Assembly: GCF_033115175.1 (NCBI RefSeq)
Contig: NC_084830.1
Coordinates: 39,873,409-39,937,408, forward strand
Reading direction: 5' to 3'
DNA length: 64,000 nucleotides
From: Lepus europaeus
Lineage: Eukaryota > Chordata > Mammalia > Lagomorpha > Leporidae
The notes under the pieces are model-generated. The model was not told the origin of the DNA, ran no database searches, and saw only the letters and a list, made by a program, of their open reading frames with translations. Position numbers and translations under genes: made by a program. Positions 46,652 to 57,246 of this stretch are shown piece after piece. Positions within the stretch are counted from its first letter, which is position 1. Each line of letters begins with the position of its first letter.

Positions 46652-46981
46652 TTTTTTTTTTTTTTTTTTTACAGGCAGAGTGGATAGTGAGAGAGACAGA
46701 GAGAAAGGTCTTCCTTTGCCGTTGGTTCACCCTCCAATGGCCGCTGCAGCCGGCGCATCGTGCTGATCCGATGGCAGGAGCCAGGTGCTTCTCCTGGTCT
46801 CCCATGCGGGTGCAGGGCCCAAGCACTTGGGCCATCCTCCATTGTACTCCCGGGCCATAGCAGAGAGCTGGCCTGGAAGAAGGGCAGCCGGGATAGAATC
46901 CGGCGCCCCAACCGGGACTAGAACCTGGTGTGCCAGCGCCGCCCGGCGGAGGATTAGCCTGTTAAGCCACGGCGCCAGCCA
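46652..46981 (-). mobile_element. C repeat SINE, young subtype, in FZD6 intron
   Basis: T-run then ACAGGCAGAGTGGATAG at left, AGCCACGGCGCCAGCC at right; target duplication AAATGCAGTT at 46642-46651 and 46982-46991. Sense to FZD6. Confidence 0.97.
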
Positions 46982-47653
46982 AAATGCAGTTCTTCAGACA
47001 TCAAAACCATACTTGTGAAAAGAGCTACGGTTTTGAAATTTGGACCACAAAAATGTCATTAAACAAACCAGTGGGAACAATTTTAAAAACTCTATATTTC
47101 ATTGTATGTATTGTATATGAATAATTATAAATAATAAAATAAATAAAAAATTAAAAAATTAAAAAAATAAATTTACTCCTAAATATAAATCTAAATTATT
47201 ACACAGTATTCCAAGTTTGAATTTTTACCAACTGAGTCAGGGCAAGTAAGTGAAATTTAGGTCAGAACTGTGTAATAAAATTTATAAGTAGTAAATAATT
47301 ATCACAATACATCACTTATGTTTGAACCATACTTTAGAGATCTGCTTACATATGTTTGATTCCATTTAATATTTTACCAATGACAGCAATTAAGAATACT
47401 GAATATATACTATAAACTATGGAAGGAAAATGTGCATTTTAGAAATCATTCATACAAATAGAATAGCATGTATCAAAGTCACTAAATGTCAAAGCATAGA
47501 TCCTCCATGAAAAAGGTCTTAACACTTCAATTGGCAAATTCAATTGAAGTAAGAGTTGATATAAGCAAACTCAGATAGTACAATAAATTGAATAGTTATT
47601 GATATGTGATCTATTTATTTGAAAACAATGTCAGTAATTCAACAGGTTCTTAC

Positions 47654-47802
47654 TCTCTCTTGCGATTTCTTTTAAAAAACCCAGCCCATTCTGTGCATGT
47701 CTTTTTGCTTCCAACCCAGAAGACAGGAGAGATGCCAACAATTAATGTCATCAGGTATTTTATCATAAACAAAGCCAATTCTGGTCGAGCTTTTGTTTTT
47801 GC
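47654..47802 (-). CDS. FZD6: Frizzled-6 coding exon: membrane segment 7 and KTxxxW motif
   Basis: This 149-bp exon was located by reading the minus strand between the large exon and the tail exon; it is too short to stand out as an ORF. It starts GCAAAAACA after a TTTTGTAG acceptor and ends GAGA before a GTAAGAAC donor. It encodes [13 protein letters not shown], then membrane segment 7 ([17 protein letters not shown]), then [24 protein letters not shown] is the KTxxxW motif through which Frizzled receptors bind the PDZ domain of Dishevelled at the inner membrane. The incoming junction is phase 0 (CPYQ/AKTK) and the outgoing junction phase 2, giving Asp on joining to the next exon. The Pro in ISPVFW is Ala in the human protein as I remember it. 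Confidence 0.96.
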
Positions 47803-48426
47803 CTACAAAAGAAATATTAACAATAAAATTTACCATACTACATTTAAAGTGAAAAGTCTATATTGTCAACATAAAACTTAAACAAAAGTTAAAATCTGTA
47901 GTCTGCTTTATTATAAAAGGTTTGAAATGATGTAATATAATAAACGGTGCTTTAATTGCAATACACTCTTTTACCTAAGTCATGAACTAAAGAACCTTGA
48001 TCTGTGTATTAAAATATATGTCTAGTAAGGTAAAAATACTGAAATATACTTTAGGAATTATCTCTTAAATCCTGGCATGATTTTCTGGCATTTCCTCATA
48101 TAGGTATAGCTGCCTCTTATAATTGCCAAAGTATTTATAAATATTTATCTATTTTCTCTCACCATAATCTATCAGAAAAATACATTCAAACTCATTAAAA
48201 CAACATATACATATTTTATAGCCTCTATTCACTATTAATGATTATGTTCTAAAATCTGCATCCTTAGAGAAAAATAAATATCCGTAAAATGGGAAAATGT
48301 GGAAATTTCACAAAATTAAAATCAGATTTTTATTCATAAATTTTTAAATACTATTTAAAAATGTTGCACAAGTATCAATATATTACACATTCTGCGTATC
48401 TCGCTTTTAGCACTCAATGATAGTTC

Positions 48427-48458
48427 TGAGATTTTTATTTATCTACAAAACAGAGAAG

Positions 48459-48490
<32 letters not shown>

Positions 48491-48755
48491 GAGCTTTTCC
48501 ATCCACGGGTTCACTCTCCAAATCTCTACAACCAAATCTCTACAGCCAGGGCTGGACCAGGTGGAGGCCAGGAGCCAAGAACTCATGTTGGATCTCTCAT
48601 GTGAGTTGCAGAACCCAAGTACTTGAACTATCACCTGCTGCGTCTTAGGGTGTACATCAACATGGAGCTGGAATTGGAAATGAAGCTGAGACTTCTGAAA
48701 CCCAGGCATTCTGAACCCAAGCAGCATTTTCACTCTGAAGGCAAATGCCCAAATC
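48427..48755 (-). mobile_element. Older C-repeat subtype with GA run
   Basis: GA microsatellite at 48459-48484, TTCACTCTCCAAATCTCTAC with a short internal duplication (AAATCTCTACA twice), head side GGCAAATGCCC. Confidence 0.85.
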
Positions 48756-48780
48756 TTCATTCTTTTTAAAGGCCGTGCCA

Positions 48781-49118
48781 GGGGCTGGCACTGTGGCGGA
48801 GCAGGTAAAGCTGCAGCCTGCGGTACTGGCATCCCACATGGGTGCCGGTTCAAGTCCTGGCTGCTCTACTTCTGAACCAGCCTTCTGCTATGGCCTGGGA
48901 AAGCAGTGGAAGATGGCTCAAGTCCTTGGGCCCCTGCTCCCATGTGAGAGACCGGGAGGGAGCTCTGGGCTCCTGGCTTCAGATCAGCACAGCTCCAGTA
49001 GTTGCAGCCATCTGGGGAGTGAACCAACAGATGGAAGACCTCTCGCTCTTTTTTTCTCTCTCTCTCTCTTCTGCCTCTGCCTCTCTGTAACTGCCTTTCA
49101 AATAAATAAATAAATAAA
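48781..49118 (+). mobile_element. C repeat SINE interrupted in its tail
   Basis: Head GGGGCTGGCACTGTGGCGG; the tail AAATAAATAAATAAAT is split by the next element and resumes at 49440-49468. Confidence 0.95.
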
Positions 49119-49437
49119 TTTTTTAAGATTTTATTTATTTATTTGAGAGGTAGAGTTCCAGACAGTGAGAGGGAGAGACAGAAAGGTCTTCCTTCTGCTG
49201 GTTCACTCCCCAAATGACCACAACGGTTGGAAATGCGCTGATGTGAAGCCAGGAGCCAGGTGCTTCCTTCCAGTCTCCCATGCAGGTGCAGGGGCCTAAG
49301 CACTTGGGCCATCTTTTCCTGCTTTGCCAGGCCACATTAGAGAGCTGGATCAGAAGAGTAGCCAGGACTAGAACTGGTGCTCATATGGGATGCTGGCACC
49401 ACAGGCGGAGGATTAACCTACTGCACCACAGTGCCAA
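49119..49437 (-). mobile_element. C repeat SINE nested in another SINE's A-tail
   Basis: TTTAAGATTTTATTTATTTATT at left, ACCACAGTGCCAAC at right, followed by ATAAATAAATAAATCTTAAAA belonging to the older tail. It forms a tail-to-tail inverted pair with the host SINE. Confidence 0.94.
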
Positions 49438-49479
49438 CTATAAATAAATAAATCTTAAAAAAAAAAAAGGCTGCTCTGT

Positions 49480-49810
49480 TGTATGGATGAACCATAACTT
49501 ATCCAACTACTTGTATTAATGGATAAGTAAGCTATTTTGCAAATAATGTTACAATGACTATCTTTGTATTACACAATGTATTATGTATTACATAATTTTT
49601 CACATTTGTGAGCACATCTGTCTAAAATTCACAGAAAGGCAGAATCATAGTATATGCATTTAAAATCTGAGACATACTGTCAAATTGCTTCTTGCAAAAG
49701 GTTGAACAAATTGAAATTCTTGATAGCAAAATGTGAGAATGCATATTTTGCCAGTTTCACCAGCACAGAGGTGATAAAACCTTCAGATGTTTGTTAAGTC
49801 ATACATAGGG
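49480..49810 (-). mobile_element. Old L1 3'-end relic
   Basis: Plus strand reads like antisense L1M text (TTGTATGGATGAACCATAAC, GACATACTGTCAAATTGC, TTTCACCAGCACAGAGGTG). Orientation is minus; family is not resolved. Confidence 0.65.
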
Positions 49811-50197
49811 GGTATAAATTAATTTAATAAACATTTCCTACTGTAGTATTTTTCACATTTTAAGAATGCTTTTTAATTTTTCTATTTCATGAATACTCTT
49901 ATCTTTTTCACATTTTTATATCAGATTGTTGTTTTCCTTACTGATTTGTATGAACGCTATAAATAGCCTTTCAATTACAACATAATATGCACATAAATGT
50001 CTCAGCTTGTTTCAATTTTGACAATGGGTTTTTTTAATTTATTTTTGCCATGGAGTATATCAGGCAATGTTTTCTTTTATAGTTCCTGAATTGGATGTCA
50101 TTCTTATAAATTCTTTTTCCACTTGAGGAATATAATTTTCTCATTCTATGTTCTATTCTTTCTTACAGGAAACATAACTTTAAAAATAAAGCTCTTT

Positions 50198-50376
50198 GAA
50201 ATGAAAATGAATCTCGATGTGAATGGAAGGGGAGAAGGAGTGAGACAGGGGAGGGTTGCGGATGGGAGGGAAGTTATGGGGGGGGGTGGGAAGCCATTGT
50301 AATCCATAAGCTGTACTTTGGAAATTTGGAAATTTATATTCATTAAATAAAAGTTAAAAAAAATAAAAATAAAAAT
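50198..50376 (+). mobile_element. Young 5'-truncated rabbit L1 insertion
   Basis: About 180 bases: G-rich 3'UTR end (GGGGAGAAGGAG, GGGGGGGTGGGAAGCC), AAGCTGTACTTTGGAAATTT and ATTAAATAAAAGTT, then an A-rich tail. A perfect 16-bp target duplication AAAAATAAAGCTCTTT is at 50182-50197 and 50377-50392. It lies in an FZD6 intron, antisense to the gene. Confidence 0.93.
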
Positions 50377-50471
50377 AAAAATAAAGCTCTTTAACTTTTT
50401 TTTTTTTTGAGAAACATTGGTATAGAGTTGTGATTCCCAATTTAAACACATCAGAATAATTAGCTTCTTCT

Positions 50472-50799
50472 TTTTTTTTTTTTTTTTTTTGACAGGTGGA
50501 GTTATAGACAGTGAGAGAGAGAGAGAGACAGAGAGAAAGGTCTTCCTTCCGTTGGTTCACCCCCCAGGTGGCCGCTATGGCTGGAGCTGTGCCCATCTGA
50601 AGCCAGGAGCCAGGTGCTTCTTCCTGGTCTCCTACATGGGTGCAGGAGCCCAAGCACTTGGTCCATCCTCCACTGCCCTCCCGGGCCATGGCAGAGAGCT
50701 GGACTGGAAGAGGAGCAACTGGGACTAGAACATGGCGCCCATATGGGATGCCGGCGCCGCAGGCGGAGGATTAACCAAGGTAGCCATGACACCGGCCCC
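50472..50799 (-). mobile_element. C repeat SINE in FZD6 intron
   Basis: T-run then GACAGGTGGAGTTATAGAC at left, GCCATGACACCGGCCCC at right. Sense to FZD6. Confidence 0.95.
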
Positions 50800-51737
50800 A
50801 GCTCTTTAACTTTTGAGCAGTATGTAATAGTAGTCCTCCCCCACATTTGTCTAAAGGTCTGAGGAATCTAGGAGATACTCAACACAGCAGCTTCACTCTA
50901 AGACATGGCTGCCTTAGTCAGTATGTAGTAAAAGCAGACTGTGGACAGCATGCAAGGCAAGTAGCACTTTTATCCCCACACAGCAGGCTAACATATAGGA
51001 TCCACCATGGTATAAAGCAGTGAATTTCTAGGATATATAATACAGACTGTGATAGTTCTCATGTTTAATGTAGTTAATATCATACCTATTAAACACAAAA
51101 AATTTCTATTAGAAAAATCTCAACTAAAATGCTTTAAGAAATGTCATAGTTTCAGAAGTCTGGTGTTTTGAATCTTAGAAATATCAGCTTTATACTAATC
51201 ATAAGCATCAAAAACATATGAAACCTACTTCATTTTAATTGCTTTTATCAGCTTAGAAATGATAGGATAGGTTAGGTAAAAATTAAATTGTCTATTGTAA
51301 GTATTTCCAGTGCAAAATGTTGCAAGATAATATGGTTAAATTAAATTCATCCAAAAAAGGATTTCCTCTACTAATGGAAGAATGAAAAAACAATCTTCAG
51401 TTCAGCAGAAGTCACTCCTCTTTCTCCCTCTGGCAAGGAGTGTCCTTCTACTCTCTTCTTCACTATTATCAATCTGCTTTTGCAACCCAATTTAATCTTG
51501 AAAACGATAGTTAAAGGAGGCACCATAATATAGTAACTGAAGCTAAAGCTTGAGGAACGAATGCTTAGGACGCTTGTCACAGCTTCAGCTGGTGCAGAAG
51601 GAACCACTCCCAATGTCTGTTTCATTATAGTTCTCAGCTAAAATAAAAATTTTTGCCCATGACTAATAAGTATATTTCCAGGGAACATTTTTGACATTAA
51701 AAGTAAAGAGTGATATAATCCACATGACAGCTTTTAC

Positions 51738-52755
51738 CTGATAGGGACAAGGAATATGGTACTGACGACAATGATCGGACACCCACGTTATCTCCCAGGT
51801 GATCCTGTTCACTTGTTCATACACATAACATCCAAGGAGTGTCACTAATGGCACAAGATACAGGCCACTGAAGACCCCAATTCGAATCATAAATTTCTTT
51901 AGTTTCTCTTGGTTCCGGCCATCATGTTGTATAACCTGTCGCACATGATTTAAGGAAATAATACCAGCTAAAAGAAGAGACAGCCCAACAAACACACAAA
52001 GGCACAGTGGCAAGAGTACAAAGTAGCGAGAAGCATCCAGATCATACAGGCCAACAAAGCAAACCCCACTAATGTTGTCTCCTTCAACCTTGTTCATTGC
52101 AAGAAGCATAACAGTCAGAAAACCTGGTATTCCCCAGGCAACAGCGTGAAACCACACTGCTTTTTGTTCAATGGCTTCACAACTCCATTTTCGTCCTGCT
52201 GCTAAGAACCAAGTAATGGTCAGAATCACCCACCACACGGTGCCAGCCATTGTGAAAAAATACAGAAACATAAACAAAACGGTGCAAGCCTTATTTTGAG
52301 AGCCTAGGACAACTGTGTCACCAAGTTCCAGCTTCTCATCCGCCTTGTTACAGGCTGTGTTATTGCCCAGCAGAAATCCAATAAAGTATATAAGAGATAC
52401 AATGCTGTAACAGACAGAATAATATATAATTGGTCTCTCTGGGTATCTGAATCTCTTGACATCAATTAAAAAAGTAAGGAATGTGAACAGAGTTGCACAA
52501 AGACAAAATATTGAAACTATTCCAATAAAACTTTTAGCAAACTCCAGCTCATCGCTTTTAAAATACATGTTGGGGCATGGAGGTGCACATTGGTCAATTC
52601 CCAGAAACTTGTATCCTTGTCCCCCAGAAGTCTTAAGATGTCTTGGACACCAAAACCCAATGTCTCTTTGAACTTGCTCTGTTTTCTTCTGAGGACCAAG
52701 AAACTCTGTGTGTGGATCGAAAGTTACAGGAACAGTCTCATCGCAGTATTGTAAT
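51738..52755 (-). CDS. FZD6: Frizzled-6 large coding exon: end of CRD, linker, membrane segments 1-6
   Basis: This 1018-bp exon encodes 339 full codons plus one completing base. It has an AG acceptor just above 52755 and a GTAAAAG donor below 51738. It begins [12 protein letters not shown] (last CRD cysteine), runs through a Cys-rich linker ([20 protein letters not shown]) and then six hydrophobic segments: [37 protein letters not shown]...[32 protein letters not shown] and [17 protein letters not shown]. The product is a class F G-protein-coupled receptor in the plasma membrane; family members act in planar cell polarity and can restrain beta-catenin signalling. FZD6 is preferred to its sister FZD3 because of the matching C-terminal tail exons. 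The open frame continues past the donor for about 25 codons, but that part is intron. No premature stop or frameshift is visible. Confidence 0.98.
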
Positions 52756-53039
52756 CTGTAAAGATAACAAATTAAATACATGAAGTCAACAATTTTATTG
52801 ATCCATTATTTTAATGCTATGCTTTCTAACCATAAAACATTATCTTATGTAATCATAATTGTTGGAAAGAAATACAAAACTAAATAGATTATAGGCTAAA
52901 AGAATTGGGTAGAAAGTTTTGAATTTCACTAAAATCTTGTGGCTGTTAATAAGGCTCCAACACACTAATATATATGTATATTATAAGTACAAGGCAGGTG
53001 AGCATGAAAATCCACTGAGGAAAAATTAGTGAAGTAATA

Positions 53040-53371
53040 ATTTTAAGAGATTTTGTTTATTTAATTAAAAGGCACAGTTTGAGACAGAGAGGGAGAGACA
53101 CAGACAGAGAGATCTTCCATCTGCTGTTCACTCCCCAAATGGCCTTATTGGCCAGGGCTGGGCCAGGTCAAAGCCAGGAGCCTGAAATTCTATCTGGGTC
53201 TCTCATTTTGTTAGCAAGGCACAAATACTTGGGCCATCATCCGCTGCCTTCCAAGATACATTAGCAGGGACCTGGATTAGAAGTGGAGCAGCTGAGACTC
53301 AAAGCAGCACTTATTTGGGAAGCCGGCATCACAGGCAGCAGCTTAACCTGCTGTGCTACAACACTGGCCCT
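53040..53371 (-). mobile_element. C repeat SINE in FZD6 intron
   Basis: TTTAAGAGATTTTGTTTATT at left, GCTACAACACTGGCCC at right. Confidence 0.93.
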
Positions 53372-53416
53372 GAATTAAAAAATTTTAATTAATTTCTGCT
53401 TTTAAAACTAAATATT

Positions 53417-53766
53417 GGGGGCTGGTGCTGTGGCACAGCTGGTTAAAGCCCTGGCCTGAAGTACCAGCATCCCATATGGGCACCAGTTCTAGTTCTGCCT
53501 GTTCCTATTCCAATCCAGCTCTCTGCTATGGTCTAGGATAGCAGTGGAAAATGGCCCAAGTTCTTGGGCCCCTGCACCCACGTGGGAGACCTAGAAGGAG
53601 TTCCTGGCTCTTGGCTTCGGATCGGTGCAGCTCTAGCTGTTGTGGCCATCTGGGGAGTGAACCAGCAGATGAAAGACCTCTCTCTCTGTCTCTACCTCTC
53701 TCTGTAACTCTTTCAAATAAATAAAATAAACCTTAAAAAAAAAAAAAAGAAAAGAAAAAAACAAAA
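53417..53766 (+). mobile_element. C repeat SINE, stack member 1
   Basis: Head GGGGCTGGTGCTGTGGCAC. Lies between target copies ACTAAATATT (53407) and ACTAAATACT (53767). Confidence 0.95.
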
Positions 53767-53776
53767 ACTAAATACT

Positions 53777-54110
53777 GGGGCCGGTACTGTGGCTGCAGTG
53801 GGTTAAAGCCCCAGCATGTAGCACTGGCATCCCATATGGGCACTGGTTCCAGTCCTGGCTGCTCCTCTTCTGATCCAGCTCCCTGCTAATGTGCCTAGGA
53901 AAGCAGTGGCGAATGGCCCAAGTGCTTGGGCCCCTGCAACCATGTAGGAGACCGGGAAGAAGCTCCTGGCTCCTGGCTTCGGATCAGCTCAGCTCCAGCG
54001 ATTGTGGCCATTTGGAGAACCACTCAATGGAAGACCCCTTCTCTCACTTTGTCTCTACCTCTCCCTGTATCTCTGTCTTTCAAATAAATAAATCTTTAAA
54101 AACAACAACA
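53777..54110 (+). mobile_element. C repeat SINE, stack member 2
   Basis: Head GGGGCCGGTACTGTGGCTGC. Followed by target copy ACTAAATACT at 54111-54120. Confidence 0.95.
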
Positions 54111-54120
54111 ACTAAATACT

Positions 54121-54452
54121 GGGGCTGGTGCTGTGGCGCAGTGGGTTAAGTTGCCTGTGATGCTGGCACGCCATACAGGCACCTGTTCAAATTCCAGCTG
54201 CTCCACTTCAGATTCGGCTCCTTGCTAATGTGCCTGGGAAAACAGCAGAAAATGGCCAAGTCCTTGGGACCCTGCACCCACGTGGGAAACTCAAGATTTA
54301 GCTCCAGGCTCCTGGCTCCTGCCTAGCCCAGCCCTGGCTGTTGCAGCCATTTGTGGAATGAACCAGCAGAAGGAAGATTTCTCTCTCTTCTCTCTCTTTC
54401 TAACTCTTTCAATTAAATTAAAAACAAAAACAAAAACAAAACAAAAATAACA
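54121..54452 (+). mobile_element. C repeat SINE, stack member 3
   Basis: Head GGGGCTGGTGCTGTGGCGC; tail made of CAAAAA units; followed by GCTAAATACT at 54453-54462. Confidence 0.95.
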
Positions 54453-54462
54453 GCTAAATACT

Positions 54463-54773
54463 TGGGCACTGGTGTTGTGGTGCAGAGAGTTAAGCCACCA
54501 CCTGGAATTCCAGCACACCATCGGCATACTGGTTCAAGTCCTAGCTGTTCTGCTTCTAATCCAGCTTCCTGCTACTGTGCCTGGGAAGGTAGCAGAATAT
54601 GGCCCATATACCTTGACTCCTGCCACCCATATGAGAGATGCAGACAGAGCTCCTGGCTTCAGCCTGGCCCAGCCTGGGTCATCATGGTCATTTGGCAAGT
54701 AAACCAGCAGATGGAAGATCTCTCTGTTACTCTGCCTTTCAAATAAATAAGTATTTTTTTTTTAAAAAAAAAG
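54463..54773 (+). mobile_element. C repeat SINE, stack member 4
   Basis: Head GGGCACTGGTGTTGTGGTGC; followed by ACTAAATACC at 54774-54783. Confidence 0.94.
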
Positions 54774-54885
54774 ACTAAATACCTATGAAAGAATTTTTTT
54801 CTGAATTGGTAGTCTATAGACAGAGTACTGGCATGTCTGTTTACAGTGTTTGAGATGTAAGCTTTGGAGAAATTTACTTTTTTCT

Positions 54886-55256
54886 TAGATTTATTTTCTT
54901 GAAAGACAGAATGAGAGTGAGGAAGACAGAGAGAGAGACACACACACACAGAAAGAGAGAAAGAGAGAAAGAGAGAGAGAGAGAGAGAGGATAATCTTCT
55001 ATCTGTTGCTTCACTTCTCAAATGGTCACAATGGTAGGGACTTGGACAGCTCAAATCCTGGAGCCTCAGCTCCACCCAGGTCTCTCAGGTGGGTACAGGG
55101 GCCAAAACACCCGGGTCATCTTCCACTGCTTTTCCAGGCACATTAGCAGGGACCTGGGTTGGAAGTGGAGCAGCTGAGACTCAATCCAGCACTCTGACAT
55201 GGGATGCCAATGTCACAGGCACCAGCTTACTCTGCTGTGCCACAACGCTGGAGCCC
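54886..55256 (-). mobile_element. C repeat SINE with expanded GA/CA run
   Basis: GA- and CA-rich expansion at 54905-54990; TTCACTTCTCAAATGGTCAC; head side GCCACAACGCTGGAGCCCC. Confidence 0.92.
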
Positions 55257-55789
55257 CTCTTTTAATTTCTGATACCCATAAGCAAAATACAGCAATCACA
55301 TGACCTAAGTGATGACAACTAAAATGACTGAGATGAGATCTTTCCGCTGATGGACAGCACAGCATTCTTCAAAAAAGTCAAGGATACATGGAGAGGGAGC
55401 CTAAGGATCAGCCTAACCCACACCCCCGATCTGTTTAGGTTTGGCTGTTTTCCTCAGGCCACTCAGTCATGGGTGATCCACAGGAAAATTTCTGTCTTGA
55501 GCAGAACTTTATCTCTGAGTCAAGTTTCTTTACTCTGGTATTTTGGAACACCAATATGGCTTTAAAAGTAATGGGGGGGGGGTGCTTAAGGAGAAAGCAC
55601 TTTAAATATGCCTTAACATATCTTAGATTAAAAAAATGAAATATATGACCATAAAATTTATATGTATGTATTTAATAGCTTTACTAAAACATCATATATA
55701 TCAGTTTTGCTTTAAATCTTTCTAAATAAAGCAACAGAACAATCCAGATTCAGCTGGCACCCCTTTCTGGTGCTATGCCCTTCTCTCTC
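55257..55789. other. FZD6 intron stretch, no feature recognised
   Basis: A G-run (55574-55582) is the only simple feature seen. Confidence 0.5.
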
Positions 55790-56280
55790 TTCTCAGATGT
55801 TTTCATGACTAGAAATTCAATTTTTATTCTTCTCAAACATCTAAAAGTATTTTTATTATACTATTTACTAAGTATAACTGTATATAATACCATTTCACAC
55901 CTTTTGAGCTTCATATAAATGATGTCATTCCATAATTTCTTTTAAACTCAACACTATATTTTTTAGATTTATCCATCTTGACCGATGTGGGTCAACTGCA
56001 CCATTTTATCAGCTGTGGCAGTAGTATAGTGTGTAAGTGCATGGCCATCCACTAACTGCTCTTCTACTGTGAACTTCTGGACTCTTCTCATTAAAAAATC
56101 AGGATAGTGCTACAGTCAATTTTCTTGTTTATGACTCCTTACTTGTGTTAGAGATCTTATAGACAGATATTTTTTAGGATGTAAGGTATGAGTATTTACA
56201 ACTTTATATTATTCAACTGAAACTGAAAATGATTATGCATCTACCAGAAGTGTACGAGTTCCACAGAAGTTCTGCAGTAT
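55790..56280 (-). mobile_element. Old L1 3'-end relic
   Basis: Plus strand has degraded antisense L1 text: CATATAAATGATGTCATTCC, AGATTTATCCATCTTG, and a later AGAAGTGTACGAGTTCCA corresponding to the usual spacer text of L1M 3' regions. Confidence 0.65.
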
Positions 56281-56488
56281 CTTTAGTCTTGAAATAAAAA
56301 ACCAAAAGTCTAGCCAGCTTCCTTCCCCAATTTATACATTATCGTATTATACCAGTAGAATATTTAAAATTACAAGGCACCAATATCTAGAAAACAGGAA
56401 ATAAAAGTAATAAATATTGATGTGTAAAGCTTATTGAATTGATAATAAAGTTCATTCATGATATAACTGTGCTTAAAATCCAATTTTT

Positions 56489-56815
56489 TTTTTTTTTGAC
56501 AGGCAGAGTGGACAGTGAGAGAGAGAGACAGAGAGAAAGGTCTTCCTTTTTGCCGTTGGTTCACCCTCCAATGGCCGCTGCGGCTGGCGCATCTCGCTGA
56601 TCCGAAGCCAGGAGCCAGGTGCTTCTCCTGGTCTCACATGCAGGTGCAGGGCCCAAGCACTTGGGCCATCCTCCACTGCCTTCCCGGGCCATAGCAGAGA
56701 GCTGGCCTGGAAGAGGGGCAACCGGGATAGAATCTGGCGCCCCAACCGGGACTAGAACCTGGTGTGCCGGCGCCGCAAGGCGGAGGATTAGCCTATTAAG
56801 CCATGGCGCTGGCCG
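56489..56815 (-). mobile_element. C repeat SINE, young subtype, in FZD6 intron
   Basis: T-run, GACAGGCAGAGTGGACAG at left; AAGCCATGGCGCTGGCCG at right; 14-bp target duplication AAAATCCAATTTTT at 56475-56488 and 56816-56829. Confidence 0.97.
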
Positions 56816-56920
56816 AAAATCCAATTTTTCAATATGAACTCTAATGGTAATTGATCAAGCCAATCATTATTTATTATTTTTATTCATTATCAAAGAAAGG
56901 CTCAAACTTGAGAGATAGTA

Positions 56921-57246
56921 GGGGCCTGGTGCTGTGGTATAGTGGGTAAAGCTGCTGCCTGCAGTGCCAACATCTCATAGGGACACTGGTTCTAGTCCTG
57001 GCTGCTCCACTTCCGATCCAGCTCTCTGCTATGGCCTGGGAAAGCAGTAGAAGATGGCCCAAGTCCTTGTGCCCCTGCTCCCATGTGAGACCCGGAGGAA
57101 GCTCCTGGCTCCTGGCTTCAGATCAGCACAGCTCTGGCTATTGTGGCCAATTGGGTAGTGAACCATCGGATGGAAGACCTCTCTCTTTCTCTCTGCCTCT
57201 CCTCTCTCTGTGTAACTCTGTCTTCAAATAAATAAATAAATAAATC
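56921..57246 (+). mobile_element. C repeat SINE in FZD6 intron
   Basis: Head GGGGCCTGGTGCTGTGG; tail CAAATAAATAAATAAATAAAT. Confidence 0.95.

Larger units (their letters stand above)
45847..47653 (-). other. FZD6: FZD6 intron before the tail exon
   Basis: The intron runs from GTAAGAACC to TTGTCTTGCAG. It contains two fold-back element pieces (45965-46012 and 46386-46590), a TA microsatellite (46588-46619) and a sense C repeat (46652-46981), with AT-rich unique sequence between. Confidence 0.9.
47803..51737 (-). other. FZD6: FZD6 intron between membrane segments 6 and 7
   Basis: This 3.9-kb intron carries an older C repeat (48427-48755), an inverted pair of C repeats (48781-49468), an L1 relic (49480-49810), a young truncated L1 (50198-50376) and another sense C repeat (50472-50799). 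The stretches 47803-48426 and 50800-51737 are AT-rich and I see no feature in them. Confidence 0.9.
53407..54783. repeat. Five copies of one target site around four SINEs
   Basis: ACTAAATA(C/T)(T/C) sits at every boundary of the four same-direction SINEs: 53407, 53767, 54111, 54453 and 54774. The four SINEs differ clearly from one another. Confidence 0.92.

Noticed and set aside
51663-51737. Continuation of the FZD6 large exon past its donor (about 25 more codons)
   Set aside because: A strong GTAAAAG donor at 51737 and the matching acceptor at 47802 restore the known Frizzled sequence; the extra codons are intron. A retained-intron form would lack segment 7 and the KTxxxW motif.
53407-54783. 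Regularly spaced 10-bp repeats every 330-360 bp suggesting a CRISPR-like or tandem array
   Set aside because: The spacers are SINE copies and the 10-bp words are target-site duplications; the organism is a mammal.
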